Shown here: positions 25,029-34,082 of the stretch, one piece after another
Numbering within the stretch: position 1 is the stretch's first letter
Layout: each line of letters begins with the position of its first letter
NCBI GenBank assembly: GCA_963727075.1
Contig: CAVSET010000001.1
Coordinates: 434,001 to 498,000, forward strand
Direction of reading: 5' to 3'
From: Bog-756 sp963727075
Lineage (GTDB): Bacteria; Actinomycetota; Acidimicrobiia; Acidimicrobiales; RAAP-2
Length of the DNA: 64,000 bases
Program-made: the position numbers and the translations under genes
The notes under the pieces: model-generated
Told to the model about the DNA's origin: nothing
Database searches by the model: none
Seen by the model: the letters and a program-made list of their open reading frames with translations, nothing else

Positions 25029-27644
25029 ATGAGCACTGACACGACCGGCTCGGCCAACCGGGTGGTGGGCGGATCCGGCGTCCCGGACAAGCCGGCGCTG
25101 GAAGGGCTCGAGGCCGCCTGGTCGGCGCGCTGGGAGGCGGACGGCACCTTCCGCTTCGACCCGTCGGCCGACCGGTCCACGGTGTACTCCATCGACACCC
25201 CGCCGCCCACCGTGTCGGGCTCGCTCCACGTCGGCCACGTCTTCTCCTACACCCACACGGACGCGGTGGCCCGCTTCCACCGCATGCGAGGCCGGGCGGT
25301 CTTCTACCCGATGGGATGGGACGACAACGGGCTCGCCACCGAGCGCCGGGTGCAGAACTACTTCGGCGTCCGCTGCGAGCCCACCCTCCATTTCGACCCC
25401 GACTTCGTGCCTCCCGAGCAGCCGCCGAAGGACCCGGTGTCCATCTCGCGTCCCAACTTCGTGGCCCTCTGCCACCAGCTCACCGCCGAGGACGAGCAGG
25501 TCTTCGAGTACCTGTGGCGGATGCTCGGGCTGTCGGTCGACTGGTCACGCACCTATGCCACCGTCTCGGAGCGGGCCCAGCGGGTGTCCCAGCGTGGTTT
25601 CCTGCGGCTGGCCCAGCGCGGGCAGGTCGTGCAGCGCACCGCCCCGACCCTCTGGGACGTCGACTTCCGCACCGCCGTGTCCCAGGCCGAGCTCGAGGAC
25701 CGGGACCGTCCCGCCGCTTACCACCGGCTCCGGTTCCCGCAGGTGGGCGCGGCGGGCACGGTCGACATCGAGACCACCCGGCCCGAGCTGCTCCCCGCCT
25801 GCGTGGCACTGGTCGCCCACCCCGAAGACGACCGCTACCGCCCACTCTTCGGGACCGAGGTGCGCACCCCCCTGTTCGGAGCGCGGGTGCCGGTCCTCGC
25901 CCACCCTCTGGCCGATCCGGACAAAGGGTCGGGGATCGCCATGATCTGCACCTTCGGGGACACCACCGACGTGGTGTGGTGGCGCGAGCTCTCCCTGCCC
26001 ACCCGGACCGTCGTCGGACGGGACGGTCGCCTCCTGCCGGTGGCCTGGGGCGAACCGGGATGGGAGTCGGACTCGCCGGCCGAGGCGGCCGCCCACTACG
26101 AGGAGCTGGCCGGCCTCACCGTCAAGGCGGCGCAGGCCCGCATCGTCGAGGCGCTGGCCCGCTCGGGGGACCTCATCGGGGAGCCCCAGCCCATCACCCA
26201 CCCGGTCCGGTTCTACGAGAAGGGCGAGCGGCCCCTCGAGATCGTCTCCTCCCGCCAGTGGTTCGTCGAGACGTTGCCCCTCCGCGACCGGCTGCTGGCC
26301 CGGGGGGAGGAGCTGAATTGGCACCCCCGCTACATGGCCCACCGCTACCGGGCCTGGGTGGAGGGGCTCAACGCCGACTGGAACATCAGCCGGCAGCGCT
26401 TCTTCGGCGTCCCCTTCCCGGTGTGGTACCCGGTCGACGAGACCGGTGAGGTGGTCTTTGACCGCCCGATCCTCGCCCGGGAGGACGTGCTCCCGGTCGA
26501 CCCGTCGACCGACCGGCCCGACGGCTACGCCGAGGACCAGCGTGGCCAGGCGGGCGGGTTCGTCGGCGACCCCGACGTCATGGACACCTGGGCCACCTCC
26601 TCCCTGACCCCGCAGATCGCCGGCGGCTGGTCCGACGACCCGGAGCTGTTCGACACGGTGTTCCCGATGGACCTGCGGCCCCAGGCGCACGACATCATCC
26701 GCACCTGGCTGTTCTCGACCATCGTCCGCTCCGAGCTGGAGCACGGGGTGCTGCCGTGGTCGAACGTCGCCATCTCGGGCTGGGTGCTCGACCCCGATCG
26801 CAAGAAGATGTCGAAGTCCAGGGGCAACGTGGTCACCCCCTTGCCCCTGATCGAGCAGCACGGCGCCGACGCCGTCCGCTACTGGGCCGCCTCGGGAAGG
26901 CCCGGGACCGACACCGCGGTGGACGAGGGGCAGATGAAGGTGGGGCGGCGGCTGGCCATCAAGATCCTCAATGCGTCACGGTTCACCCTCGGCCGTATCG
27001 CCGGCCCGGACGGCCTCGGTGAGGACCCGGGACCCGACGCGGTCACCGCCCCCATCGACCGGGCCATGCTGGGCGGCCTGGCCCGGGTGATCGACGAGGC
27101 CACCGCGGCCTTCGAGGAGTACGACTACGCCCGGGCCCTCGAGCGGACCGAGTCCTTCTTCTGGTCGTTCTGCGACGACTACCTCGAGCTGGTCAAGGTG
27201 CGGGCCTACGGGGACGCCCACGAGCCCGGCCCGGCATCGGCCCAGGCGGCCCTGGCCCTTGCCCTGTCGGCCATGTTGCGCCTGCTGGCGCCCATCCTCC
27301 CCTTCGTGACCGAGGAGGTGTGGTCCTGGTGGCGGGCCGGATCGATCCACACCTCCCCGTGGCCCTCCACCGCCGAGCTCGGGCCCCTGGGCGACCAGAC
27401 CGGGGTGGGCCCGGTGCTCGAGGTGGCGAGCGACGTGCTGGGCGCCATCCGCGGGGCCAAGACGACGGCCCAGCGCTCCATGCGCTCACCGGTGGCCACG
27501 CTGACGGTGAACGACTCGGCCGAGCGCATCGCCGCGCTGCTGTCGGCCGAGGGCGACCTGTGCGAGGCCGGTGGGGTGCTCTCCATGGCCACCGCCGTGG
27601 CCGACGAACCGTCGGTGGACGTCGTGCTGCTCGACGAGGGCTGA
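25029..27644 (+). CDS. valS: Valyl-tRNA synthetase
   Basis: 871 residues, full length. Class I motifs: TPPPTVSGSLHVGHVFSYTH (HVGH at 67-70) and DRKKMSKSRGNVV (near 593). The editing domain (TTRPELLPACVALVAHPEDD) and the WNISRQRFFGVPFPVWY catalytic segment are present. The anticodon-binding domain ends in a short C-terminal stretch. Charges tRNA-Val. No room for a T-box leader: the start is 21 bp from that of cysS. Confidence 0.96.
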   Translation: MSTDTTGSANRVVGGSGVPDKPALEGLEAAWSARWEADGTFRFDPSADRSTVYSIDTPPPTVSGSLHVGHVFSYTHTDAVARFHRMRGRAVFYPMGWDDNGLATERRVQNYFGVRCEPTLHFDPDFVPPEQPPKDPVSISRPNFVALCHQLTAEDEQVFEYLWRMLGLSVDWSRTYATVSERAQRVSQRGFLRLAQRGQVVQRTAPTLWDVDFRTAVSQAELEDRDRPAAYHRLRFPQVGAAGTVDIETTRPELLPACVALVAHPEDDRYRPLFGTEVRTPLFGARVPVLAHPLADPDKGSGIAMICTFGDTTDVVWWRELSLPTRTVVGRDGRLLPVAWGEPGWESDSPAEAAAHYEELAGLTVKAAQARIVEALARSGDLIGEPQPITHPVRFYEKGERPLEIVSSRQWFVETLPLRDRLLARGEELNWHPRYMAHRYRAWVEGLNADWNISRQRFFGVPFPVWYPVDETGEVVFDRPILAREDVLPVDPSTDRPDGYAEDQRGQAGGFVGDPDVMDTWATSSLTPQIAGGWSDDPELFDTVFPMDLRPQAHDIIRTWLFSTIVRSELEHGVLPWSNVAISGWVLDPDRKKMSKSRGNVVTPLPLIEQHGADAVRYWAASGRPGTDTAVDEGQMKVGRRLAIKILNASRFTLGRIAGPDGLGEDPGPDAVTAPIDRAMLGGLARVIDEATAAFEEYDYARALERTESFFWSFCDDYLELVKVRAYGDAHEPGPASAQAALALALSAMLRLLAPILPFVTEEVWSWWRAGSIHTSPWPSTAELGPLGDQTGVGPVLEVASDVLGAIRGAKTTAQRSMRSPVATLTVNDSAERIAALLSAEGDLCEAGGVLSMATAVADEPSVDVVLLDEG

Positions 27645-27645
27645 T

Positions 27646-27671
27646 GGTGGGCCGAGCGGCGCGGCGCCACC
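27646..27671 (+). terminator. Hairpin just after valS
   Basis: GGTGG GCCG, loop AGCGGCG, CGGC (G) CCACC: a 9-bp stem with a single bulged G, starting 2 nt after the valS stop and lying between convergent valS and the liv operon. No T-run. Confidence 0.5.
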
Positions 27672-27681
27672 GGGTTCCCGG

Positions 27682-29307
27682 TCAGGCCAGGTAGACGCTC
27701 AGGGCGGCGTCGGACATCTCCTGGGGGCTGCCCTCCTGCTGGATCCGGCCGTGCACCATGATGGCGGCGTGGGTGGCGACGGTCAGCGCCGTGGTCACGA
27801 ACTGCTCGACCAGCAGCACCGTGGTCCCCTGCCGGGCCAGATCCCCCACCAGCTCGTAGAGCTCCCGCACGATGAGCGGCGCCAGCCCCATCGAGAGCTC
27901 GTCCAGCAGGAGGATCTCCGGCTCGGTGACCAGCGCCCGTGAGATGGCGAGCATCTGCTGCTCACCCCCGGACAGGGTGCCGGCCATCTGCCGGCGCCGG
28001 TCCTTCAGACGGGGGAAGGCGGCGAACGTGCGCTCCTCGACCTGGGCGGCGCTCTCGCCCCCGCTGTAGGACCAGATGCGCAGGTTCTCCCGCACGGTGA
28101 GGTTGGGGAAGATCCCGCGGCCCTCGGGGATGGCGCACAGGCCGCCCCGGGCCAGCTTCTCCGGTGGCGTCTTGCCCACCGGGCGGTCACCGACACGCAC
28201 CTCGCCCGCCGTGGGGTGGATGCGCCCGCTGATGACCTTGAGCAGTGTCGACTTCCCGGCGCCGTTGGGGCCGAGCAGGGCGAAGACACTGCCGGGCGGG
28301 ACCGCCAGATCGACCCCATGGATGACCTCGATGCGCCCGTAGGCGGCCCGCACCCCGCTGACGGTGATCCCCGGCGCCAGCCGGCGGGTCCCGGCGGGCG
28401 CGGCCGCCACCTCGGTCACGGGCCGGCCACCGGCTGGGGGGAGCCCCCATCGGTCGGTGTCGGCGGCGACCTTCGCCTCGCCCAGGTAGGCGGCCTGGAC
28501 CATCGGGTTGGTGCGGATGGCCTCGGGTGGGCCCGAGGCGATGATGTCCCCGAAGTCGAGCACGTAGATGTGGTCGCAGATGCGCATCACCAGCTCCATG
28601 TCGTGCTCGACCAGCAGGACGGCCATGCCCTCGGCGGCCAGCTTGGACAACAGGTTCCCGAGCGCGGCCGACTCGGACTCGTCCAGTCCCGAGCCGGGCT
28701 CGTCCAGCAGGAGCAGCTTCGGCTCGATGGCCAGGGCCCGGGCCAGCTCGACCATGCGGGCCAGCCCGGTGGACATGGCGGCCGACTGCCGGTGGGCGAG
28801 CCCCTCGAGACCGACGCCGGCGAGGAGCCGTTCGCATCGGGCCCCATCCGGCCCGCCCGTGACCAGCGACCCGTCCTGCTCGCTGGTGGGGTCGTCGACG
28901 GCTACCCGGCGCCGTCGCCGGCCCATCCGCCGGAGGCGGTCCCGATCCCACCACTTGGCGGCCGACTCCAGACCCACCTGGACGTTCTCGGCCGCGGTCA
29001 ACGTCCCGAACAGCTCGAGCCGCTGGAACGTGCGGGCCAGCCCGAGGCGCGCCCGCCGGTGGGGCTTCATGGCGGTGATGTCGGTGTCGAAGAGGTGCAC
29101 CGAACCGCGCTCGGGCGCCTGCAGCCCGCTGATCACGTTGAACAGCGTCGTCTTGCCTGCGCCGTTCGGCCCGATCAGCCCGGTGACCGTTCCGGACCGC
29201 ACCGACAGGCTGGTGTCGTTGAGCGCGGAGACACCGCCGAACCGGACCCCCACCTCCGAGACGGTGAGGACGGCGGACGCTCCCGGCAAGCTCTCACCCG
29301 GCGGCAC
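27682..29307 (-). CDS. Fused LivG-LivF ATPase of a branched-chain amino acid-type ABC transporter
   Basis: 541 residues with two ABC domains in one chain. Domain 1 (about 13-275): GPNGAGKTTLFNV, QRLELFGTLTAAENV, LLLLDEPGSGLD, LVEHDMELVM; its signature is a divergent MSTGLARMVELARAL. Domain 2 (about 310-541): GPNGAGKSTLLKV, GTLSGGEQQMLAISRAL, ILLLDELSMGLAP, LLVEQF. Domain order equals livG then livF. Overlaps the permease gene by 14 nt. Substrate unproven; amino acids, amides or urea are possible for this family. Confidence 0.92.
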   Translation of the reverse strand: MPPGESLPGASAVLTVSEVGVRFGGVSALNDTSLSVRSGTVTGLIGPNGAGKTTLFNVISGLQAPERGSVHLFDTDITAMKPHRRARLGLARTFQRLELFGTLTAAENVQVGLESAAKWWDRDRLRRMGRRRRRVAVDDPTSEQDGSLVTGGPDGARCERLLAGVGLEGLAHRQSAAMSTGLARMVELARALAIEPKLLLLDEPGSGLDESESAALGNLLSKLAAEGMAVLLVEHDMELVMRICDHIYVLDFGDIIASGPPEAIRTNPMVQAAYLGEAKVAADTDRWGLPPAGGRPVTEVAAAPAGTRRLAPGITVSGVRAAYGRIEVIHGVDLAVPPGSVFALLGPNGAGKSTLLKVISGRIHPTAGEVRVGDRPVGKTPPEKLARGGLCAIPEGRGIFPNLTVRENLRIWSYSGGESAAQVEERTFAAFPRLKDRRRQMAGTLSGGEQQMLAISRALVTEPEILLLDELSMGLAPLIVRELYELVGDLARQGTTVLLVEQFVTTALTVATHAAIMVHGRIQQEGSPQEMSDAALSVYLA

Positions 29308-31234
29308 GGGTCTCGCTTCCCACCAGGGCGGCGGGCACGGGCTCGCGGACGGCGACCGGCGTGCTCGACGGGGCCCGCTTGACCCACGGCAGGTTGAAGT
29401 GGAGGGCGTCGATACCGAGGATGCCGTTGGCCGCCCGCCCGATCAGGATGATCCCCGCGCCGGCGAAGATCCCGAGCCCGTTGTGCCACATCTGGTTGAG
29501 GATCACGTAGGTGGCCGCGGCGAGTAAGGCGCCGGAGACGGTGCGGATGCTCCAGATGGTGACGAACAGCACGAAGATGATGCCGGCGAAGAAGTCGAAG
29601 TCCGACGTGCCCACGGTCTGCTGAACGGTGCCGTAGAGGGCACCGGCCAGCCCAGCCATGCCGGCCCCGATGGCGAAGACCGCCACCTTGGTGACGCCGA
29701 TGTTGAGGCCGACGGTGGCGTAGGCGGCCGGCGAGTCGTTGAGCGCCACCAGCCGCCGGCCGAACATGCTGCGCCGGATGGCCAGCACCGTCCAGGCGGC
29801 GACGACGAAGAAGGCCGTGACCATGAGGAACTCGGCGCTGTCGCTGCCGAAAGACAGGCCCGGCAGCACGATCCGGCCCACGTTGAGACCGCCACCCTCG
29901 CCGAATATGTGGGAGTCGGTGAAGAAGCCGATGGCCACGGCGTCGGCAAAGGCGAAGGTGGCCAGGGCCAGGTAGAGATCGCGCAGGCGGATGGTGGGGA
30001 GGGCGACGAGAGCGCCGACCGCGGCGCAGATCAGGGTGGCGGCCACCAATCCCAGCAGCGAACCGCCGCCGGCAACTTTGCCCATCACGAAGGCGCCGAT
30101 GCCCATGAAGGAGAACTGGCACAGCGAGACCTGGCCCGAGTACCCGGTGACCAGCACGAGTGAGAGACCCACGATGCCGAGGGTCATGACCACGCCGGCG
30201 AGGGTCAGGATGGTGGTCCCCTTGAAGGCGGTGTTGTTGAAGGCCACCGCGAACGCCACCGCCGCGGCGATGAACACCAGTCCGGCCACCAGTGACTCCG
30301 TGGCGCCGGCCACCCTCGGGGCCCGGACCGTCGTAAGTCGGCCGACGGCCCGCAGGCGGACCGACGGCAGCGTCACCAGGGCGATGAAGAGGAACACCAT
30401 GGGAAGGGCCAGGGTCACGTCGGGAACCAGGCTCTGGGGGACGTGGGGCAGCGCATAGATGATGACGTAGTTCTCGGCCAGGCCGATGGCGATGGCCGCG
30501 GCGAAGGTCACCGAGATGTTCTTGAGGCGGCCCACGATGGCGGCGGCATAGCCGTTGACCACCAACAGGGTCATGGCGGGGACGCTGAGCCCGGTGCTCT
30601 GGGTCGGGGCCAGGAGGACCCCGGCCAGCGCGGCCATGACGAACCCGAGGACCCACCCGTACTGGCTCATCCGGTTGGGCGAGGCGCCGGACATGGCCAG
30701 CAGCTCAGGGTCGTCGACCACGGCTCGCAGGGCGAAGCCCGTCCGGGTGGAGTAGAAGAGCGCCCGGAGCGCCACGGCGACGGCGACAGCCACGCCGATG
30801 ATGAGGACCTCCTGGTACTGGATGTTGATCCCGAGCAGGCCGAACTGGCCGGACACCATGTTGGCGACCGAATAGTTGAAGGTGGGGTTCCAGACGATCA
30901 CGGCCAGGCCGGTGAGGATCACCATCAGCCCGAGTGTGACCATGACCGGGCGCTCGGGGGAGGCCCCGTGGAGCCGCCGCATCAGCACCCGCTCGACCAG
31001 CGCGCCGGCAAGGGGCGCCCCGACGACGAGGATCACCACCAGGGCCACCAGGACCGGCACGTGGTGGGCCGACACCAGCTCCCAGTAGCAGAAGGCGGCG
31101 ATCATCCCGACCGCCCCCTGGGCGAAGTTGAAGACTCCAGACGTGGTGTAGGTGACCACCAGGCCGGTGGCGGCAATGGCGTACCCGGCCCCGAGCATGA
31201 TCCCGAACACGGTGTACTGGAGAAAGCTGTTCAC
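29294..31234 (-). CDS. Fused LivH-LivM permease of a branched-chain amino acid-type ABC transporter
   Basis: 646 residues. The N-terminal half is LivH-like (FLQYTVFGIMLGAGYAIAAT, then GVFNFAQGAVGMIAAF). The C-terminal half is LivM-like (LVTGYSGQVSLCQFSFMGIG, RGLYLA-type loop as RLRDLYLALATFAFA, and SMFGRRLVALNDSPAAYATV, an ATPase-docking loop). At least 15 membrane helices. It has its own ATG start; the binding-protein gene precedes it by 57 bp and the fused ATPase overlaps its end, so one operon. Confidence 0.93.
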   Translation of the reverse strand: MNSFLQYTVFGIMLGAGYAIAATGLVVTYTTSGVFNFAQGAVGMIAAFCYWELVSAHHVPVLVALVVILVVGAPLAGALVERVLMRRLHGASPERPVMVTLGLMVILTGLAVIVWNPTFNYSVANMVSGQFGLLGINIQYQEVLIIGVAVAVAVALRALFYSTRTGFALRAVVDDPELLAMSGASPNRMSQYGWVLGFVMAALAGVLLAPTQSTGLSVPAMTLLVVNGYAAAIVGRLKNISVTFAAAIAIGLAENYVIIYALPHVPQSLVPDVTLALPMVFLFIALVTLPSVRLRAVGRLTTVRAPRVAGATESLVAGLVFIAAAVAFAVAFNNTAFKGTTILTLAGVVMTLGIVGLSLVLVTGYSGQVSLCQFSFMGIGAFVMGKVAGGGSLLGLVAATLICAAVGALVALPTIRLRDLYLALATFAFADAVAIGFFTDSHIFGEGGGLNVGRIVLPGLSFGSDSAEFLMVTAFFVVAAWTVLAIRRSMFGRRLVALNDSPAAYATVGLNIGVTKVAVFAIGAGMAGLAGALYGTVQQTVGTSDFDFFAGIIFVLFVTIWSIRTVSGALLAAATYVILNQMWHNGLGIFAGAGIILIGRAANGILGIDALHFNLPWVKRAPSSTPVAVREPVPAALVGSETRAAG

Positions 31235-31291
31235 CGAATCATCCTCGTCCCCCGTGGGCCACCCAACCAGACCTCCGTGCAGTGCGCCCCG

Positions 31292-32590
31292 TCAGGTCCC
31301 CGACGGTGGTGTCACGTAGCCGTAGTCACAACGGTATCCGTTTGTGCTGCCCGAGACCGGTGGGTCGTCGAGGCGTTGGAACTGACCGTTCACCACCTGT
31401 CCGATCAGATAGCAATTGCCCTGTGTCTTCGCCGCCGGGTTGTTGGCGGTGATGAGGTGGTCGGCATCGAAGGAGGTGATCTTGGAGAGAGCCTGCAGCA
31501 GGGATCCCCGGCTCGGGTCGGAGCCGGCGTTCTTCAGGGCCTGGGCGAAGAGCTCGGCCGAGATCCAGCCGTACATGGTGAACAGGTCGGCCTTGAAGCC
31601 CGGCGAGGCAGTGTTGACCCACTTGAGGAACGTCCCGACGGCGGGGACGGCGGTGGTGTCGGTGCCGAGGTAGAGGGAGGCGTTCTGATCGAGGAAGTCG
31701 CCGTTGACGTTGGCCGGGCCGCCCGAGGCCGGCACCAGCTGGTTGCTGTAGGTGGCCGCCCCCAGCACCACGACCGGGTGGAAGTTCTGCCGCTGGAGGT
31801 CCTTCAGGAGGGCGGGGGCGTACTGGACGGGCAGCTGGTCGACGAAGAGGATGTTGACCCCGGCGTTCTTCATGGCGATGACGTTCTCGGAGAAGTCGGT
31901 CTGGCTGACGGCGTAGGTGGGGTCGTAGACGACCTTGTAGCCGACCTTCTCCAGGACGTACTTCTCCCCGGCCCAGGCCGACCCGGCCGAGGGCATGTCG
32001 GCGACCACCGAGCCCACGTTGAGGTAGTGGGGGAACCGGTGCTTGAAGTACTGCAGGGCGCCCTCTTCCCAACCCTCGTTGAGTGGGACCGGGCTGAAGG
32101 TGTTGGGTAGCTTGTTGGTGGCCGGGTCGAGGACCACCGACACGTTGGGCATGCCCGGGTTGTTGGCCAGGAGGGTGCCGCCGAAGCTGTCCTGCAGCGA
32201 GAAGTTCCCGACCATGGCGAAGTCGTTGGTGATGGCGTTCTGGGTCAGCTGCTTGTTGGTGGCGCCGGAGTCACCGTCGTCACCGGTGTCGACCACGATC
32301 TTGCGCCCGTTGATCCCGCCGGTGGAGTTGACGTAGGCGGCATAGGCCTCCGCCCCGACGCCCGCCCCCTTGAAGATGGTCGCCCATGCCACGTTGGCCA
32401 CGGTGACCTGGGTGGCGGTGATGCCGGTGTGGTCGCTCATGGCGCTGGATGGGATGGCCGAACCGCCCGAGCCTCCGCCTGCGGCCGTGGTCGTGGAGGT
32501 CGACTTGGTGGAGCTGCAGGCCACTGCGGTCGTTGCCACCAGCACGACCATGCCCAGGGCGCCCAGGCGCGTCTTCCATGATGAAGCCAA
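31292..32590 (-). CDS. livK: LivK-type substrate-binding lipoprotein
   Basis: 432 residues. Signal peptide ending in a lipobox-like TTAVACSS, then a Ser/Thr/Gly-rich linker and a type I periplasmic-binding fold (ITATQVTVANVAWATIFKGA; AYVNSTGGINGRKIVVDTGD; QNAITNDFAMVGNFSLQDSF). The start is probably TTG 32590, since an in-frame ATG gives almost no signal peptide. The ribosome site AGGGGGAG is unusually close to it, so the exact start is uncertain. First gene of the liv operon. Confidence 0.9.
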   Translation of the reverse strand: MASSWKTRLGALGMVVLVATTAVACSSTKSTSTTTAAGGGSGGSAIPSSAMSDHTGITATQVTVANVAWATIFKGAGVGAEAYAAYVNSTGGINGRKIVVDTGDDGDSGATNKQLTQNAITNDFAMVGNFSLQDSFGGTLLANNPGMPNVSVVLDPATNKLPNTFSPVPLNEGWEEGALQYFKHRFPHYLNVGSVVADMPSAGSAWAGEKYVLEKVGYKVVYDPTYAVSQTDFSENVIAMKNAGVNILFVDQLPVQYAPALLKDLQRQNFHPVVVLGAATYSNQLVPASGGPANVNGDFLDQNASLYLGTDTTAVPAVGTFLKWVNTASPGFKADLFTMYGWISAELFAQALKNAGSDPSRGSLLQALSKITSFDADHLITANNPAAKTQGNCYLIGQVVNGQFQRLDDPPVSGSTNGYRCDYGYVTPPSGT

Positions 32591-32681
32591 GGCTCCCCCT
32601 TGATCTAGGCGATGTGAGATTGGCAGGTACCGTCGATGATCCGCATCAGGCCGAGTCGAATATGTGACTCTACGTCAGAAA

Positions 32682-34082
32682 CTAGCCTGCGTGTCTAGCA
32701 CTCGGACCGGTCGGCCGGACAAAATCCGAGGTCACCTGGGTGGTCGACCCGACCGACCCGGCCGACCCGGCCGAGACGGCGCGGACCCTCATCGCCTCGA
32801 GGAACTGGACGGCCCCCATCGTCGTGTGCCGGGACCGGATCGAAGCCATCACGTCGAAGGCGTGCTGCCCCCGGGGCAGCTCCACATAGGCCGTGGGGGC
32901 CTGCGACGCCTGGAGGAGCCGTCCGGCGAAGTACCGGCCCACCGCCGGCGGTACGAGCGTGTCATTGGCTCCATGGAAGACGAACATGGGTGGGGCGGCC
33001 GCGGTGATGCGGCGGTCGGGCGAGGCCCGCTCGAACTGGACCGGGTTGTCGGAGAGGCGGGTCTTCATCACCCTGCGCTCGAGCAGTTCCAACAGCCCGG
33101 GCCCGTATGCCCCTGAACGGGCCGGGTCGCCGGTCATGTCGTAGACGCCATAGAAGGGAAGGCAGACGTCGACCGCGGTGTCGAGATCCTCGAAGCCCGG
33201 CTGCCACTCCGGCTCGTTGGGGGTGAGGGCGACCAGGGAGGAGAGATGGCCGCCGGCCGAACCCCCGGTCACGGCGATGAAGCCCGGGTCTCCACCGTAC
33301 TCGGCGATGTGTTCCCGCACCCAGGCGATGGCCCGCTTGCAGTCCACGATCTGCTCCGGCCAGGTGGCCCCCGGGCTCAGCCGGTAGTTGATGGCCACGC
33401 ACACCCAGCCCCGTTGCACGAGCTCGTGCATGAGCGGGATCCCCTGTTGGCGCTTGTCCCCCATCACCCAGGCACCACCGTGGATGGAGACGAGGACCGG
33501 TGCCTGCTCGGCCGGAACCAGCCGGCGGGTCAGGATGTCGAGCTTGTGGCGGTAGTTCCCATCTCCCCAGTAGTCGATGTTCCGCAGGCGCTTGATGCCC
33601 CGGAGGCGGAACGGCACGGCGATCACCAGGCGCCACCAGTGGGTCCAGGCCGGCTCGAGGGCGAGGGGGTCAGCGGCCACGGCGCCGCCGGCCGCGTCCG
33701 CCAGGGCCTGGCCGACCAGCCCGCCCGCCCGGTGGGCGTCGACCGTGAGCTGGACCCATCCGCCCAATGTCCCGGTCACGACGACCACCGCCACCCAGCC
33801 AGGCCAGGCGCCGAGCCCACCCTGGAGGACACAGGCCACCGACGCCAGGACCTCGACCGTGCCGACCTGCAGCGGCAGCTCGCTGGGGACCCAACCGAGG
33901 GTGAAGCTCACCACGGTCAGCGGCTCACGCCGCAGCGGGAAGAGGGCGTTGACCGCAAGGATCGCGAAGACCATGCTGACTGCCAGGAACACCCAGGCCA
34001 CCCCCCCATACAACACGGTCGGGCGGGGGAAGTGAAGTCGACAGGGATTCGGTGGCCGGACCGAGAGGGAGGGAACGGTCAT
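32682..34082 (-). CDS. Membrane-anchored alpha/beta hydrolase (HSL/BD-FAE-like esterase)
   Basis: Up to 466 residues. Two to three N-terminal membrane helices (VLYGGVAWVFLAVSMVFAIL and following), then an alpha/beta hydrolase domain with oxyanion motif VSIHGGAWVMGDKRQQG, nucleophile elbow VTGGSAGGHLSS, acid in FVFHGANDTLVPP and His in LPRGQHAFDVM. ATG 34082 shares CATG with the start of the divergent acyltransferase gene; GTG 34016 (VLYGGVAW) is a plausible alternative. Likely hydrolyses lipid esters at the membrane. Pairing with a wax ester/TAG synthase suggests storage-lipid turnover. Confidence 0.87.
   Translation of the reverse strand: MTVPSLSVRPPNPCRLHFPRPTVLYGGVAWVFLAVSMVFAILAVNALFPLRREPLTVVSFTLGWVPSELPLQVGTVEVLASVACVLQGGLGAWPGWVAVVVVTGTLGGWVQLTVDAHRAGGLVGQALADAAGGAVAADPLALEPAWTHWWRLVIAVPFRLRGIKRLRNIDYWGDGNYRHKLDILTRRLVPAEQAPVLVSIHGGAWVMGDKRQQGIPLMHELVQRGWVCVAINYRLSPGATWPEQIVDCKRAIAWVREHIAEYGGDPGFIAVTGGSAGGHLSSLVALTPNEPEWQPGFEDLDTAVDVCLPFYGVYDMTGDPARSGAYGPGLLELLERRVMKTRLSDNPVQFERASPDRRITAAAPPMFVFHGANDTLVPPAVGRYFAGRLLQASQAPTAYVELPRGQHAFDVMASIRSRHTTMGAVQFLEAMRVRAVSAGSAGSVGSTTQVTSDFVRPTGPSARHAG

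Noticed and set aside
24980..25040. T-box leader controlling valS
   Set aside because: Only 21 bp separate valS from the divergent cysS; there is no space for a leader.
25008..25475. N-terminal extension of CysS into the valS region
   Set aside because: The extra residues are antisense to valS and resemble no synthetase; CysS homology begins at 25007.
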